Assembly: GCA_002391525.1 (NCBI GenBank)
Contig: DGFE01000092.1
Span: 1 to 17,779 of the forward strand
Direction of reading: 5' to 3'
From: Competibacteraceae bacterium UBA3908
Lineage (GTDB): Bacteria > Pseudomonadota > Gammaproteobacteria > Competibacterales > Competibacteraceae
DNA length: 17,779 bases
In this document: piece after piece, positions 9,777 through 17,309 of the stretch
How the letters are laid out: the number at the start of each line of letters is the position of its first letter
Position numbering within the stretch: position 1 is the stretch's first letter
The notes under the pieces: model-generated
The model's database searches: none
The model's input: the letters and a program-made list of their open reading frames with translations, nothing else
Told to the model about the DNA's origin: nothing
Program-made: the position numbers and the translations under genes

Positions 9777-11053
9777 CGCGGCGCGGCCTGCGAATGTTCC
9801 GGCAGTTCCAGCCGGGGCCGGGCAGCGGGAATCAGGCCCTGCGGTCGCCAGATCATCATCAACACCATCACCAGACCAAAGGCCAGCATCCGGTATTCGT
9901 CGAACTCGCGCGCCAGTTCCGGCAGGACGGTAATCGCGATGGCGGCCAGCATCACGCCCAACTGCGAGCCCATGCCGCCCAGCACCACGATGGCCAGCAC
10001 CATCGCCGATTCGATGAAGGTGAACGACTCGGGGTTGATGTGGCCCTGGCGGGCGGCGAAGAAGGCCCCGGCCAGTCCGGCGAAGGCGGCGCTCAGGGTC
10101 AGCGCCGACAGTTTGATGGTGGTTGGACTCAGGCCCAGCGAGCGGCAGGCGATTTCGTCCTCGCGCAGCGCCTCCCAGGCGCGGCCCAGCGGCATCCGCA
10201 ACAGACGGTTGATCACGAACAGGATCAGCAGCACCAGCGCCAGCCCCAGCAGATACATGAAGATCACGCCATGGTCGCCGCTGTAATCGAGGCCGAAAAA
10301 GTCATGGAAGGTCGCACCGCCCTCGCGGGCCCGGCGGCTGAATTCCAGTCCAAGGAGGGTCGGGCGCGGAATGCCGCCGATGCCGTCGGGGCCACCGGTG
10401 AGAAAATTCAGGTTGTTGAGCAGCAGCCGGGTGATCTCGCCGAAGCCCAACGTGACGATGGCCAGATAATCGCCACGCAGCCGCAATACCGGCAGGCCGA
10501 GCAGAAACCCGGTCAGCGCCGCCAGCGCGCCCGCGACCGGCAGGCACAGCCAGAACGACAGACCGTAGTGCTGGGCCATAAACGCATAAGTGTAGGCGCC
10601 GACCGCGTAGAACGCGGCGTAGCCCAGCACCAGCAGGCCGGCGAAACCGACCACGATGTTCAGCCCGAGCCCCAGCATGACGTAGATCAACGCCAGCGTC
10701 ATTACGTCCACCGCGCCGCGCGAGGCGGTGAACGGCCAGATCACCGCCGCGGCCAGCAACAAGATCCACAGCGTCAGTCGATAGCGCGGTTGGGTTCCCG
10801 CATGGCGCAGGGCGGCGGTAAGCGCGTTTTCGCGCCAGGATTCCGGGATGCGCAGCCTGGTCCAGGTTTGCTGGAGCGGTTGGCGAAACAACCGCAGCAG
10901 CAAGATCGCCACGACCGCGACGATCACCGGCGTGGGGTTGCGGTTGAGCGAGACATTGACCCCATCCACCTGGATGCGCAGGCCGAAAATCGGGGTGAGC
11001 AACACGGCGGTCAATACCGCCGCCAGCAAGGCTTCGGACAGGGCGCGGCGCAT
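9773..11053 (-). CDS. livM: Branched-chain amino acid ABC transporter, permease LivM
   Basis: This 426-aa inner-membrane permease forms the translocation path with LivH. The N-terminal ~110 residues carry two hydrophobic segments and match the extra region (DUF3382 type) found in E. coli-style LivM. The conserved permease core then follows with about eight hydrophobic stretches, including LGLNIVVGFAGLLVLGYAAFY near 130-155. The cytoplasmic EAA-like coupling segment falls near PLGRAWEALREDEIACRSLG. The length is essentially that of the E. coli protein (about 425 aa). It starts 4 nt after the livH stop and overlaps livG by 4 nt. Confidence 0.95.
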
Positions 11054-11057
11054 GAAT

Positions 11058-11987
11058 TTACACCTTCTCCACGTCCGGGCGGCCCAGCAGGCCGGTGGGG
11101 CGCACCAGCAACACCAGGATCAACAGAGCGAAGGCCACCACGTCCTTGTACTCGGTTTGCAGATAGGCCGAGGCGAAACTTTCCGCCAGACCCAGCACCA
11201 CCCCGCCCAGCATCGCACCGGGGATGCTGCCGATCCCGCCCAGCACCGCCGCCGTGAACGCCTTCAGCCCGGCGATGAAGCCGATGAAGGGGTTGACCAG
11301 ACCGTAGTACATGCTGACCAGCACTCCGGCCACCGCCGCCAGCGCCGCACCGAGGACGAAGGTGAGGGCGATCACCCGGTCGGTATCGATACCCAGCAGA
11401 TTGGCCATGGCCCGATCCTCGGAACAGGCCCGGCAGGCCCGACCCATCCGCGAGCGCGAGATGAACAGGGTCAGTCCAGTCATGAACACCACGGTGACGA
11501 CCGCGATCAGCACCTGCATGTAGGACAGATAAACCTGGAAACCGTCCTCCGGCCCGAAACGCCAGCCGCCGGTCAGCACCGGCTGCATCGACACGTCGCG
11601 GGCGCCCTGGCCGAGCTGGACGTAGTTTTGCAGAAAGATCGAGACGCCGATGGCGGAGATCAGCGGCACCAGCCGGGGACTGCCGCGCAAGGGCCGGTAG
11701 GCCAGCCGCTCCACGGTCCAGCCGTAGGAGCCGGTGACCAGGATGCTGATGGCCAGGGTCGCCAACAGAATCGCCGAGATGCTGTCCACGCCGAACAGTC
11801 CCAGCGCGGTGATCACCAGCAGGCCGACATAGGCGCCGATCATGTAAATCTCGCCGTGAGCGAAATTGATCATGCCGATGATGCCGTACACCATGGTGTA
11901 ACCGATGGCGATCAGGGCGTAGATGCTGCCCAGGGTCAGGCCGTTGATGATCTGCTGGATGAATTCGAGGGGGGAGAAACCGGACAT
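11058..11987 (-). CDS. livH: Branched-chain amino acid ABC transporter, permease LivH
   Basis: This 309-aa integral membrane permease partners LivM in the importer. It has about eight hydrophobic segments. Diagnostic phrases are NGLTLGSIYALIAIGYTMVY and GMINFAHGEIYMIGAY near the N-terminus, and the coupling segment MGRACRACSEDRAMANLLG. The frame stays open a further 26 codons upstream to an ATG at 12065, but that stretch is translated from the intergenic inverted repeat and is not conserved-looking. The ATG at 11987 gives the normal family length (E. coli LivH about 308 aa). The stop is 4 nt before livM. Confidence 0.94.
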   Translation of the reverse strand: MSGFSPLEFIQQIINGLTLGSIYALIAIGYTMVYGIIGMINFAHGEIYMIGAYVGLLVITALGLFGVDSISAILLATLAISILVTGSYGWTVERLAYRPLRGSPRLVPLISAIGVSIFLQNYVQLGQGARDVSMQPVLTGGWRFGPEDGFQVYLSYMQVLIAVVTVVFMTGLTLFISRSRMGRACRACSEDRAMANLLGIDTDRVIALTFVLGAALAAVAGVLVSMYYGLVNPFIGFIAGLKAFTAAVLGGIGSIPGAMLGGVVLGLAESFASAYLQTEYKDVVAFALLILVLLVRPTGLLGRPDVEKV

Positions 11988-12025
11988 GAGGGCCTTATCC
12001 GAGGGCGGGTAAGTAAGAAGGGAGC

Positions 12026-12072
12026 GTGGAGAATGGAGAGCGGTGAATGATTGACCATTTTCCACTCTCCAC
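12026..12072 (-). repeat. Inverted repeat / stem-loop between livJ and livH
   Basis: Positions 12026-12037 pair with 12061-12072 as a 12-bp stem, with one G.U pair in the minus-strand RNA and a 23-nt loop. The arms are built from a GTGGAGAATGGA-like unit. It sits 15 nt after the livJ stop and is not followed by a U-tract, so it looks more like a processing or mRNA-stabilising hairpin than a full terminator. In transport operons such a hairpin often lets the binding protein be made in excess over the membrane subunits; that role here is inference. Confidence 0.55.
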
Positions 12073-12086
12073 TTGCCCCGGATTCG

Positions 12087-13208
12087 CTACTGGGCTGGCG
12101 TCTTGGTAGCGTCGGCGTGCCAGGTGAAGACGACGAACTGGAATTCCTTCAGGTCGCCGTTGTCCCTGAAGGCCACCTTGCCGATGGGCGTCTGAAAGCT
12201 GTTCTTGCGGATGTAGTCGGCCAGCTTGACCGCGTCCTCGGTCTTGGCGCCCTTGATGGCGTCGGTGATGATCTGCACCCCGGCGTAGGCCGGCATCACG
12301 AACGGTCCGGTGGGATCCTGATTCTTGTCCTTGAACGCCTTGACCAGGTCGGCGTTGGCGGGATCGGCGCTGAAGTCGGCAGGCAAGGTCACCAGCAGAC
12401 CTTCCGACGCCGGCCCGGCGATGGCGCTGATGTCCTTGTTGCCCACGCCTTCCGGCCCCATGTACCTGGCGTCGAAGCCCTGTTCGCGCGACTGCCGCAG
12501 CAGCAGGCCCAGTTCCGGGTGATAGCCGCCGTAGTAGACGAAATCCACCCCTTCCTTCTTCATCTTGGTGATCAGGGCGGAGAAATCGGTCTGGCCCTTG
12601 TTGATGCCCTCGAACAGCACCGGCTTGATGCCAGCGGCCTTGACGGTCTTGTCGACTTCCTTGGCGATGCCTTCGCCGTACTGCTGCTTGTCGTGGATGA
12701 TCGCCAGTTTCCTGGGCTTGACCGTCCCGGCGATGTATTTGCCGGCGGTCGGCCCCTGCTGGTCGTCGGTGCCGATGGTGCGGAACACCATCTTGTAGCC
12801 CTGCTGGGTGATGGCGGGGTTGGTGGCCGCCGGCGTGATCATCAAAATGCCTTCGTCCTCGTACAGCTTGGAAGCGGGCTGCGTGGAACCGGAGCACAGG
12901 TGGCCCACCACATACTTGATCTTCTGATTGACGATCTGGTTGGCGACGGCGACCGCCTGTTTGGGTTCGCACGCATCGTCCATGATGACCGCTTCCAGTT
13001 TCTTGCCGTTGACGCCGCCCTTGGCGTTGATCTGCTCGACCGCCATCTTGGCGCCCATCATCTGCATGTCGCCGTACTGGGCGACCGGGCCGGTGGTGGG
13101 GCCGGCCACGGCGATCTTGATCGTCTCCTCGGCGTGCGCCAGACTGCCCAGACTCAGGATGACCGCGCCGACGGCGGCGCTCAGGACATTGCGGTTGAAT
13201 CGATTCAT
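12087..13208 (-). CDS. livJ: Periplasmic branched-chain amino acid-binding protein (LivJ/LivK family)
   Basis: This 373-aa periplasmic solute-binding protein captures leucine, isoleucine and/or valine and delivers them to LivHM. It begins with a signal peptide: a basic start, the hydrophobic stretch VLSAAVGAVILSLGSL, then cleavage after AHA (residue 26) before EETIKIAV. The mature protein shows the family opening KIAVAGPTTGPVAQYGDMQM. It also has C80 and C105 at the places of the LivJ/LivK disulphide, and the phrases GYKMVFRTIGTDDQQGP and VDFVYYGGYHPE. The start is the ATG at 13208, preceded by AGGAGAG about 9 nt upstream; the open frame extends 38 codons further but only through promoter sequence. 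It is the first gene of the liv operon. LivJ and LivK cannot be told apart here. Confidence 0.93.
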   Translation of the reverse strand: MNRFNRNVLSAAVGAVILSLGSLAHAEETIKIAVAGPTTGPVAQYGDMQMMGAKMAVEQINAKGGVNGKKLEAVIMDDACEPKQAVAVANQIVNQKIKYVVGHLCSGSTQPASKLYEDEGILMITPAATNPAITQQGYKMVFRTIGTDDQQGPTAGKYIAGTVKPRKLAIIHDKQQYGEGIAKEVDKTVKAAGIKPVLFEGINKGQTDFSALITKMKKEGVDFVYYGGYHPELGLLLRQSREQGFDARYMGPEGVGNKDISAIAGPASEGLLVTLPADFSADPANADLVKAFKDKNQDPTGPFVMPAYAGVQIITDAIKGAKTEDAVKLADYIRKNSFQTPIGKVAFRDNGDLKEFQFVVFTWHADATKTPAQ

Positions 13209-13244
13209 TCGCTGCTCTCTCCTCGGGGTGATGGTGCTGCGGAT

Positions 13245-13250
13245 ATTATA
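13245..13250 (-). promoter_or_regulatory. Probable -10 box of the liv operon promoter
   Basis: A perfect TATAAT (minus strand) lies about 36 nt upstream of the livJ ATG. No good -35 hexamer is visible at 17 bp spacing (CATTTG is there), which fits a promoter that needs an activator. The palindrome at 13260-13272 lies between the -10 and the -35 position. Confidence 0.55.
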
Positions 13251-13259
13251 GTGGGCGAA

Positions 13260-13272
13260 ATTTGCCGCAAAT
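13260..13272. repeat. 13-bp palindrome in the livJ promoter (possible operator)
   Basis: ATTTGC-C-GCAAAT is a perfect inverted repeat with 6-bp arms and 1-nt centre, centred about 18 bp upstream of the TATAAT box. A regulator bound here would touch RNA polymerase. The liv operons of enterobacteria are controlled by Lrp, but this motif does not look like an Lrp consensus, so I name no regulator. Confidence 0.4.
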
Positions 13273-13297
13273 GCGCGTTTGCCCGCAACAGTTAATT

Positions 13298-13320
13298 GAG
13301 AAGCCGAAAAAAGGCTTTTC
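13298..13320. terminator. Short stem-loop at the end of hicB (weak terminator candidate)
   Basis: GAGAAGCC pairs with GGCTTTTC across a 7-nt loop (8 pairs, one mismatch in DNA that is a wobble in one RNA orientation). It overlaps the hicB stop codon. In the hicB direction the stem is not followed by a run of U, so termination would be inefficient. It is the only hairpin between hicB and the livJ promoter. Confidence 0.35.
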
Positions 13321-13744
13321 AAGCCGCCTCGCGCACGTCCACCACCAGCCGCTTACCCAAGGCCGCCAGCGCGGTTTCGATCTGCTCGATGCGACTTTTG
13401 TGGTGCAGCGACAGCAGCCGGTCCACGAGAGTGGGCGCCAGATTGAGCATCCGCGCCAGGTCGGCCTTGCGCTTGCCCGCCGCCAGCATGGCGTTGTGCA
13501 GCGCCACCTTGCCGGCGGCAGCGACCTTCAGCGCCACGCCGGGTCGGCCGTTCAGGGGAGAGGGTTCGGGGATCGGCTGACGGTCGTCCATGTAGGCGGA
13601 GAGCATGACCAGCAGCGCATCCTCGGCCATCAGCAGCGCTTCGGCTTGGTCCTCGCCGAACGTCACTGCTTCTGGAATGTCCGGAAATGTCACCAGCAGC
13701 GTGCCATTATCATCCGGAGTCAATTCAACGGGATAGATCAACAT
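13319..13744 (-). CDS. hicB: HicB-family antitoxin with C-terminal helix-turn-helix domain
   Basis: This 141-aa antitoxin is predicted to bind and neutralise HicA and to repress its own promoter. The N-terminal ~75 residues are the HicB partial RNase H-like fold (MLIYPVELTPDDNGTLLVTF, then FPDIPEAVTFGEDQAEAL, both family hallmarks). The C-terminal ~65 residues form a DNA-binding helix-turn-helix (KRKADLARMLNLAPTLVDRLL). It follows hicA by 9 nt. Its start has an ideal Shine-Dalgarno that overlaps the hicA stop, which would favour excess antitoxin. The length is normal for the HTH-type HicB. Confidence rests on both partners being recognisable side by side. Confidence 0.9.
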   Translation of the reverse strand: MLIYPVELTPDDNGTLLVTFPDIPEAVTFGEDQAEALLMAEDALLVMLSAYMDDRQPIPEPSPLNGRPGVALKVAAAGKVALHNAMLAAGKRKADLARMLNLAPTLVDRLLSLHHKSRIEQIETALAALGKRLVVDVREAA

Positions 13745-13748
13745 GGTT

Positions 13749-13755
13749 ACCTCCT
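13749..13755 (-). promoter_or_regulatory. Strong Shine-Dalgarno of hicB overlapping the hicA stop codon
   Basis: AGGAGGT stands 4 nt before the hicB ATG and shares two bases with the TAG stop of hicA. hicA itself has no visible Shine-Dalgarno, so the two genes should be translated at very different rates in favour of the antitoxin. Confidence 0.75.
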
Positions 13756-13942
13756 ATTTCAGCCCCAGATCCTTCTTGATCTTGTTCACCAGTCCCGTAC
13801 CCAACTGTTTGCCGCCGCCGTGCATCGGCAGATCGGTTTTCCGGTTACCCAGGCGCACGACCAAATGACCGGAGCCACCCGGTTTAGTCTCGAACGTGCA
13901 ACCCTGCTGGTGAAGCCAGGCTTTGAACTGGCGACTGTTCAT
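13754..13942 (-). CDS. hicA: HicA-family mRNA interferase toxin
   Basis: This 62-aa protein has the size and layout of HicA, a double-stranded-RNA-binding-like fold that cleaves mRNA and stops growth when free of HicB. The sequence shows the early WLHQQGCTF, then KPGGSGHLVVR with the catalytic-type His at 26, and the basic end VNKIKKDLGL. All are where the family has them. It is immediately upstream of hicB and 36 nt downstream of hemN. The ATG at 13942 has no Shine-Dalgarno. A promoter-like pair of boxes would place the transcript start at or next to the ATG, so the message may be leaderless. Confidence 0.88.
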   Translation of the reverse strand: MNSRQFKAWLHQQGCTFETKPGGSGHLVVRLGNRKTDLPMHGGGKQLGTGLVNKIKKDLGLK

Positions 13943-13948
13943 GGGTCA

Positions 13949-13977
13949 AGAATACACAAAAATGTTTATATTCTCCA
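13949..13977 (-). promoter_or_regulatory. hicA promoter candidate with spaced inverted repeat
   Basis: On the minus strand TGGAGA (13977-13972) and TATTCT (13954-13949) are separated by 17 bp, each matching four of six consensus bases. An inverted repeat AGAATA / TATTCT (13949-13954 and 13969-13974), with centres 20 bp apart (two helical turns), coincides with the same boxes and could be the HicB operator. The region is AT-rich against a GC-rich background. Confidence 0.45.
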
Positions 13978-13978
13978 T

Positions 13979-15361
13979 TCAAATCACCTTGGAGAACCGC
14001 TGCTGCTTCTGCTCCCTCAAATACCGGTCGAACGCCATGCAGATATTGCGGATCAACAGCCGTCCCGGCGGCAAAACCCGAATCCCCGTCTCGGACAGCG
14101 CCAGCAATCCGTCCGCCTGCATGTCGGCCAACTCCGCCAGTTCCACCGCAAAGTAATCCCGGAAACGGACGCCGTACTGGCGTTCGACGGCTGCGAAATC
14201 CAGGACGAAGTTGCAAATCAGCATCGTGATCACCGCCCGTCGCAGCCGGTCGTCGGCGTCCAGCCGCACACCCCGGAATACCGCGAGCCGGTCGGCGTCG
14301 ATGCGCGCGTAATACTCCTCCAGCCCCTTCAGGTTCTGGCTGTAGCTGTCGCCGACCATGCCGATGGAGGTCGCGCCCAAGCCGATCAGATCGCAATCGG
14401 CGTGGGTGCTGTAGCCCTGGAAATTGCGGTACAGGGTGCCGGCCTGCTGCGCCCGCGCCAGCTCGTCGTCGGGCTTGGCGAAATGATCCATGCCGATGTA
14501 GACGTAGCCCGCGTGGGTCAGTCGCTCGATCACGGTTTCGAGAATCTCCAGCTTCACCGCCGGTGGCGGCAGCGCGCTGGCGTCGATCTGGCGCTGGGTC
14601 TTGAACAGGTCCGGCAGATGGGCGTAGTTGAACACCGAAATCCGGTCGGGACTCTGGGCGACGATCTCGTCCACGGTGCGCGCGAAGCTGGCGACGCTTT
14701 GCAAGGGCAGGCCGTAGATCAAATCCACGCTGATGGATTTGAAGCCCTCGCGCCGGGCGGCGTCCATGACTTCGAGCGTGATTTCCCGCGACTGGATGCG
14801 GTTGACCGCTTTTTGCACCTCGGGATCGAAATCCTGCACGCCGAGACTCAGCCGGTTGAAACCCAGTTCGCGCAGCAGGGCGATGGTGCCATCGTCGGTC
14901 TCGCGCGGGTCCACCTCGATGGAATACTCGCCGCTGTCGTCGTCGAGCAGCTGGAAATGCTCGCCGGTGATCCGCATCAGTTCGCGCATTTCGTCGGCGC
15001 TGATGAAGGTGGGCGTGCCGCCGCCCCAATGCAGCTGCGCGACCGGGCGGCTCCGGTCGAACAGCGCGCCCTGCAAGGCGATTTCCCGATACAGATGATC
15101 GAGATAGGGTGCGGCGTGGCGGCGGTTCCTGGTGACGATCTTGTTGCAGGCGCAGTAGAAGCAGACCGTGTCGCAGAACGGGATGTGGACATACAGCGAC
15201 AACGGCCTGCCGGCGACGTTGCTGGCCAGAGCCTCTTTCCGGTATGCGGCCTCGTCGAAGCCGTCGTGAAACTGCACGGCGGTTGGATACGAGGTGTAAC
15301 GGGGACCGGCCTTGTCATATTTGCGAATCAAGGCGGAATCGAAAACGATGGCGCTGTTCAT
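13979..15361 (-). CDS. hemN: Oxygen-independent coproporphyrinogen III oxidase (radical SAM)
   Basis: This 460-aa cytoplasmic enzyme decarboxylates two propionate side chains of coproporphyrinogen III to give protoporphyrinogen IX, the anaerobic route in heme synthesis. The radical-SAM cluster motif is C63-X3-C67-X2-C70-X-C72 in YVHIPFCDTVCFYCAC, the form typical of true HemN. Also present are LHWGGGTPTF (SAM-binding glycine motif), the phrase SIEVDPRETD, and the opening KYDKAGPRYTSYPTAVQFH. The length matches E. coli HemN (about 457). The ATG at 15361 lies 4 nt after the prmB stop, with GTGAGG before it, so both genes are probably co-transcribed. HemN implies growth at low oxygen at least part of the time. 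Confidence 0.95.
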   Translation of the reverse strand: MNSAIVFDSALIRKYDKAGPRYTSYPTAVQFHDGFDEAAYRKEALASNVAGRPLSLYVHIPFCDTVCFYCACNKIVTRNRRHAAPYLDHLYREIALQGALFDRSRPVAQLHWGGGTPTFISADEMRELMRITGEHFQLLDDDSGEYSIEVDPRETDDGTIALLRELGFNRLSLGVQDFDPEVQKAVNRIQSREITLEVMDAARREGFKSISVDLIYGLPLQSVASFARTVDEIVAQSPDRISVFNYAHLPDLFKTQRQIDASALPPPAVKLEILETVIERLTHAGYVYIGMDHFAKPDDELARAQQAGTLYRNFQGYSTHADCDLIGLGATSIGMVGDSYSQNLKGLEEYYARIDADRLAVFRGVRLDADDRLRRAVITMLICNFVLDFAAVERQYGVRFRDYFAVELAELADMQADGLLALSETGIRVLPPGRLLIRNICMAFDRYLREQKQQRFSKVI

Positions 15362-15365
15362 GGCC

Positions 15366-16277
15366 TCACTCTCGCCACTGGCGGAGTTGCGCGGTGTTCA
15401 GCAGGAATACGCCCTGCCCGCCGCGCTCGAATTCCAGCCAGGTGAACGGTATATCGGGAAACGCTTCGCACAGGGCGTATTGCGCGTTGCCGACCTCGAC
15501 GATCAGCAGCCCGTCGCGCTTCAGGTAATCGGCGGCCTGCCGCAGAATTTCCACCACCACGTCCAGCCCTTCCGCGCCGGCGGCCAACCCCAGCCGCGGT
15601 TCGTGGCGATATTCGGCGGGCAGCGTATCCAACTCTTTCAGACCGACGTAGGGTGGATTGCTGATGATCAGGTCGTAGCGGCGGCCCTTCAGCGCCGAGA
15701 ACAGATCGGACTGAATGACCTCGACCTGATCTTCCAGCCCGTGTTCGGCGACGTTGCGCCGCGCCACCTCCAGCGCGTCGGCGGAGATGTCCGCCAAATC
15801 CACCCGCGCGTCCGGGAAGGCATAGGCGCAGGCGATGCCGATGCAGCCGCTGCCGGTTCCCAGATCCAGAATATCGCCGACCACGCGGCTGTCCGGCAGC
15901 CACGGCGCGAAGTGCCGTTCGATCAGTTCCGCCAGCGGCGAACGCGGGACCAGCACTCGTTCGTCCACATAGAACGGCAGGCCCATGAACCAGGCGCGCC
16001 GGGTCAGATACGCGGCTGGCTTGCGCTCGACGATGCGGCGTTCCAGCAAACGGAGCGCCGCCTGTTTTTCGGGCGGCGTCAGCCGCGACTGAAAATACTC
16101 GGCGTGCAGATCCGGCGGCAGGTGCAGCGCGTGCAGCACCAGCGCGGCGGCTTCGTCGATGGCGTTGTCGGTGCCGTGGCCGAAATGCAGGCCGGCCTCG
16201 CTCATGCGGCTGGCGCCCCAGCGGATGAGGTCGCGGATCGTATGCAGATGGGGTAAAACGTCGTCGTGGCTGGTCAT
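15366..16277 (-). CDS. prmB: Ribosomal protein L3 N5-glutamine methyltransferase
   Basis: This 303-aa SAM-dependent enzyme is predicted to methylate a glutamine side chain of ribosomal protein L3. The class I methyltransferase core begins with DLGTGSGCIGIA (138-149). The catalytic NPPY motif is at 207-210, and the family phrase EPRLGLAAGAEGLDVV follows. The N-terminal ~120 residues (opening HTIRDLIRWGASRM, then FYVDERVLVPRSPLAELIE) point to PrmB rather than PrmC. The ATG at 16277 is chosen: it gives the normal length, while the frame remains open to a TTG at 16331 that is poorly supported. There is no clear Shine-Dalgarno. It lies 60 nt downstream of fabI and 4 nt upstream of hemN. Confidence 0.92.
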   Translation of the reverse strand: MTSHDDVLPHLHTIRDLIRWGASRMSEAGLHFGHGTDNAIDEAAALVLHALHLPPDLHAEYFQSRLTPPEKQAALRLLERRIVERKPAAYLTRRAWFMGLPFYVDERVLVPRSPLAELIERHFAPWLPDSRVVGDILDLGTGSGCIGIACAYAFPDARVDLADISADALEVARRNVAEHGLEDQVEVIQSDLFSALKGRRYDLIISNPPYVGLKELDTLPAEYRHEPRLGLAAGAEGLDVVVEILRQAADYLKRDGLLIVEVGNAQYALCEAFPDIPFTWLEFERGGQGVFLLNTAQLRQWRE

Positions 16278-16337
16278 CGGGGATCGGATTCGTGATGAAA
16301 ACACGCTCTCCCGGTCGAGAGAGGGGAGCAAGAGGGT

Positions 16338-17168
16338 TCAGCCGCCCATGATGTTGTAACCGCCGTCCATGTACAGCACCTCGCCGGTGACGATCCGGGC
16401 GAAATCACAGGCCAGGCCGGCGGTGGCCAGGCCGACCTGATCGGGCGTGACCAGCGAATGGGTCGGAGCGCGTTCCTTGGTGCGTTCCAGCAACTCGTCG
16501 AAGCGGTCGATACCGGAGGCGGCGCGGGTCATGACCGGTCCCGGCGAGATGATGTTGACGCGAATGTTCTTCGGTCCCAGTTCGGCGGCCAGGTATTTGG
16601 CGGCGGTTTCCAGCGCCGCCTTGGCCGTACCCATGATGCCGTAGTGGGGCACCACTTTCTCGCCACCGAAGTAACTGAGGGTGAACACGACACCGCCTTC
16701 CCTGGCCAGCAGCGGTTCGGCCAGATGGGTCATGCGGATCAGCGACCAGACCGAGATTTCCATGGTGGACAGAAATCCGGGCAGCGAGCAGTCGATCACC
16801 CGGCCATGCAGGTCTTCCCGGGGGCTGAAGGCAATCGAATGCAGCAAAATGTGCAGCTTGCCCCAGTGCTGTTCGATAGCCTCGAACACCGCTTCCAGTT
16901 GGCCGGGTTCGCGCACGTCGCAGGGCCGGTAGAGTTCGGGTGGGACGCGCAGGGCGTCCGCCAGCACCTGGGTATACGCGCGGGTTTTCTCGTTCAGATA
17001 GGTCATCGCCACCTCGGCGCCGAACGCCCGGAAGGCGCGGGCGCAGCCGTAGGCGATGGAATCCTTGTTGGCGACGCCGACCACCAGCGCTTTTTTGCCG
17101 GCCAGGGGCAGCGCGGGTATGTGCAGCGGTTGCAGGGCGGGATCGCCGGGATCGATCTGGGTGGCCAT
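16338..17168 (-). CDS. fabI: Enoyl-[acyl-carrier-protein] reductase (NADH), FabI type
   Basis: This 276-aa short-chain dehydrogenase-type enzyme reduces the trans-2-enoyl-ACP double bond in the last step of each fatty acid elongation cycle. The nucleotide site reads GVANKDSIAYGCARAF (31-46). Catalytic residues fit the FabI spacing Y-X9-Y-X6-K: Y166, Y176, K183. The phrases LLHSIAFSPREDL and KNIRVNIISPGPVMTRAASGI are also typical. About 20 extra residues at the N-terminus make it slightly longer than E. coli FabI (262 aa). The ATG at 17168 has GGAGAA about 8 nt upstream. It probably leads a fabI-prmB-hemN transcript. A FabI-like reductase with another enoyl substrate is a minor alternative. 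Confidence 0.9.
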   Translation of the reverse strand: MATQIDPGDPALQPLHIPALPLAGKKALVVGVANKDSIAYGCARAFRAFGAEVAMTYLNEKTRAYTQVLADALRVPPELYRPCDVREPGQLEAVFEAIEQHWGKLHILLHSIAFSPREDLHGRVIDCSLPGFLSTMEISVWSLIRMTHLAEPLLAREGGVVFTLSYFGGEKVVPHYGIMGTAKAALETAAKYLAAELGPKNIRVNIISPGPVMTRAASGIDRFDELLERTKERAPTHSLVTPDQVGLATAGLACDFARIVTGEVLYMDGGYNIMGG

Positions 17169-17191
17169 GATGGGTTCTCCGCTGAATCAAC

Positions 17192-17213
17192 GTCGAAATT
17201 CTACCGTTTCGAC
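17192..17213 (-). promoter_or_regulatory. fabI promoter with inverted repeat straddling the -10 box
   Basis: GTCGAAA (17192-17198) and TTTCGAC (17207-17213) form a perfect 7-bp inverted repeat with an 8-nt centre. The centre contains most of a TAGAAT -10-like box (17203-17198 on the minus strand). This lies 24-45 nt upstream of the fabI ATG, where a repressor would block polymerase. No regulator gene is in view. The -35 is not recognisable. Confidence 0.45.
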
Positions 17214-17309
17214 AACGGGCCGGATATGCTGGCATGGTGGTCAATCCAATCGAGGCGGGATTTCGGTCCGCCACGCCGGGAAGTCATGGAAAAGCGAGGT
17301 GAAACTTTC

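Noticed and set aside
13262..15445. Plus-strand open frame of 727 aa opposite hicBA and hemN
   Set aside because: It is antisense to three clearly recognisable genes; Gln/His/Arg-rich composition is typical of a shadow frame in GC-rich DNA.
16306..16321. Small hairpin CTCTC/GAGAG between fabI and prmB as a terminator
   Set aside because: Only 5 bp with no U-tract; the close spacing suggests co-transcription instead.
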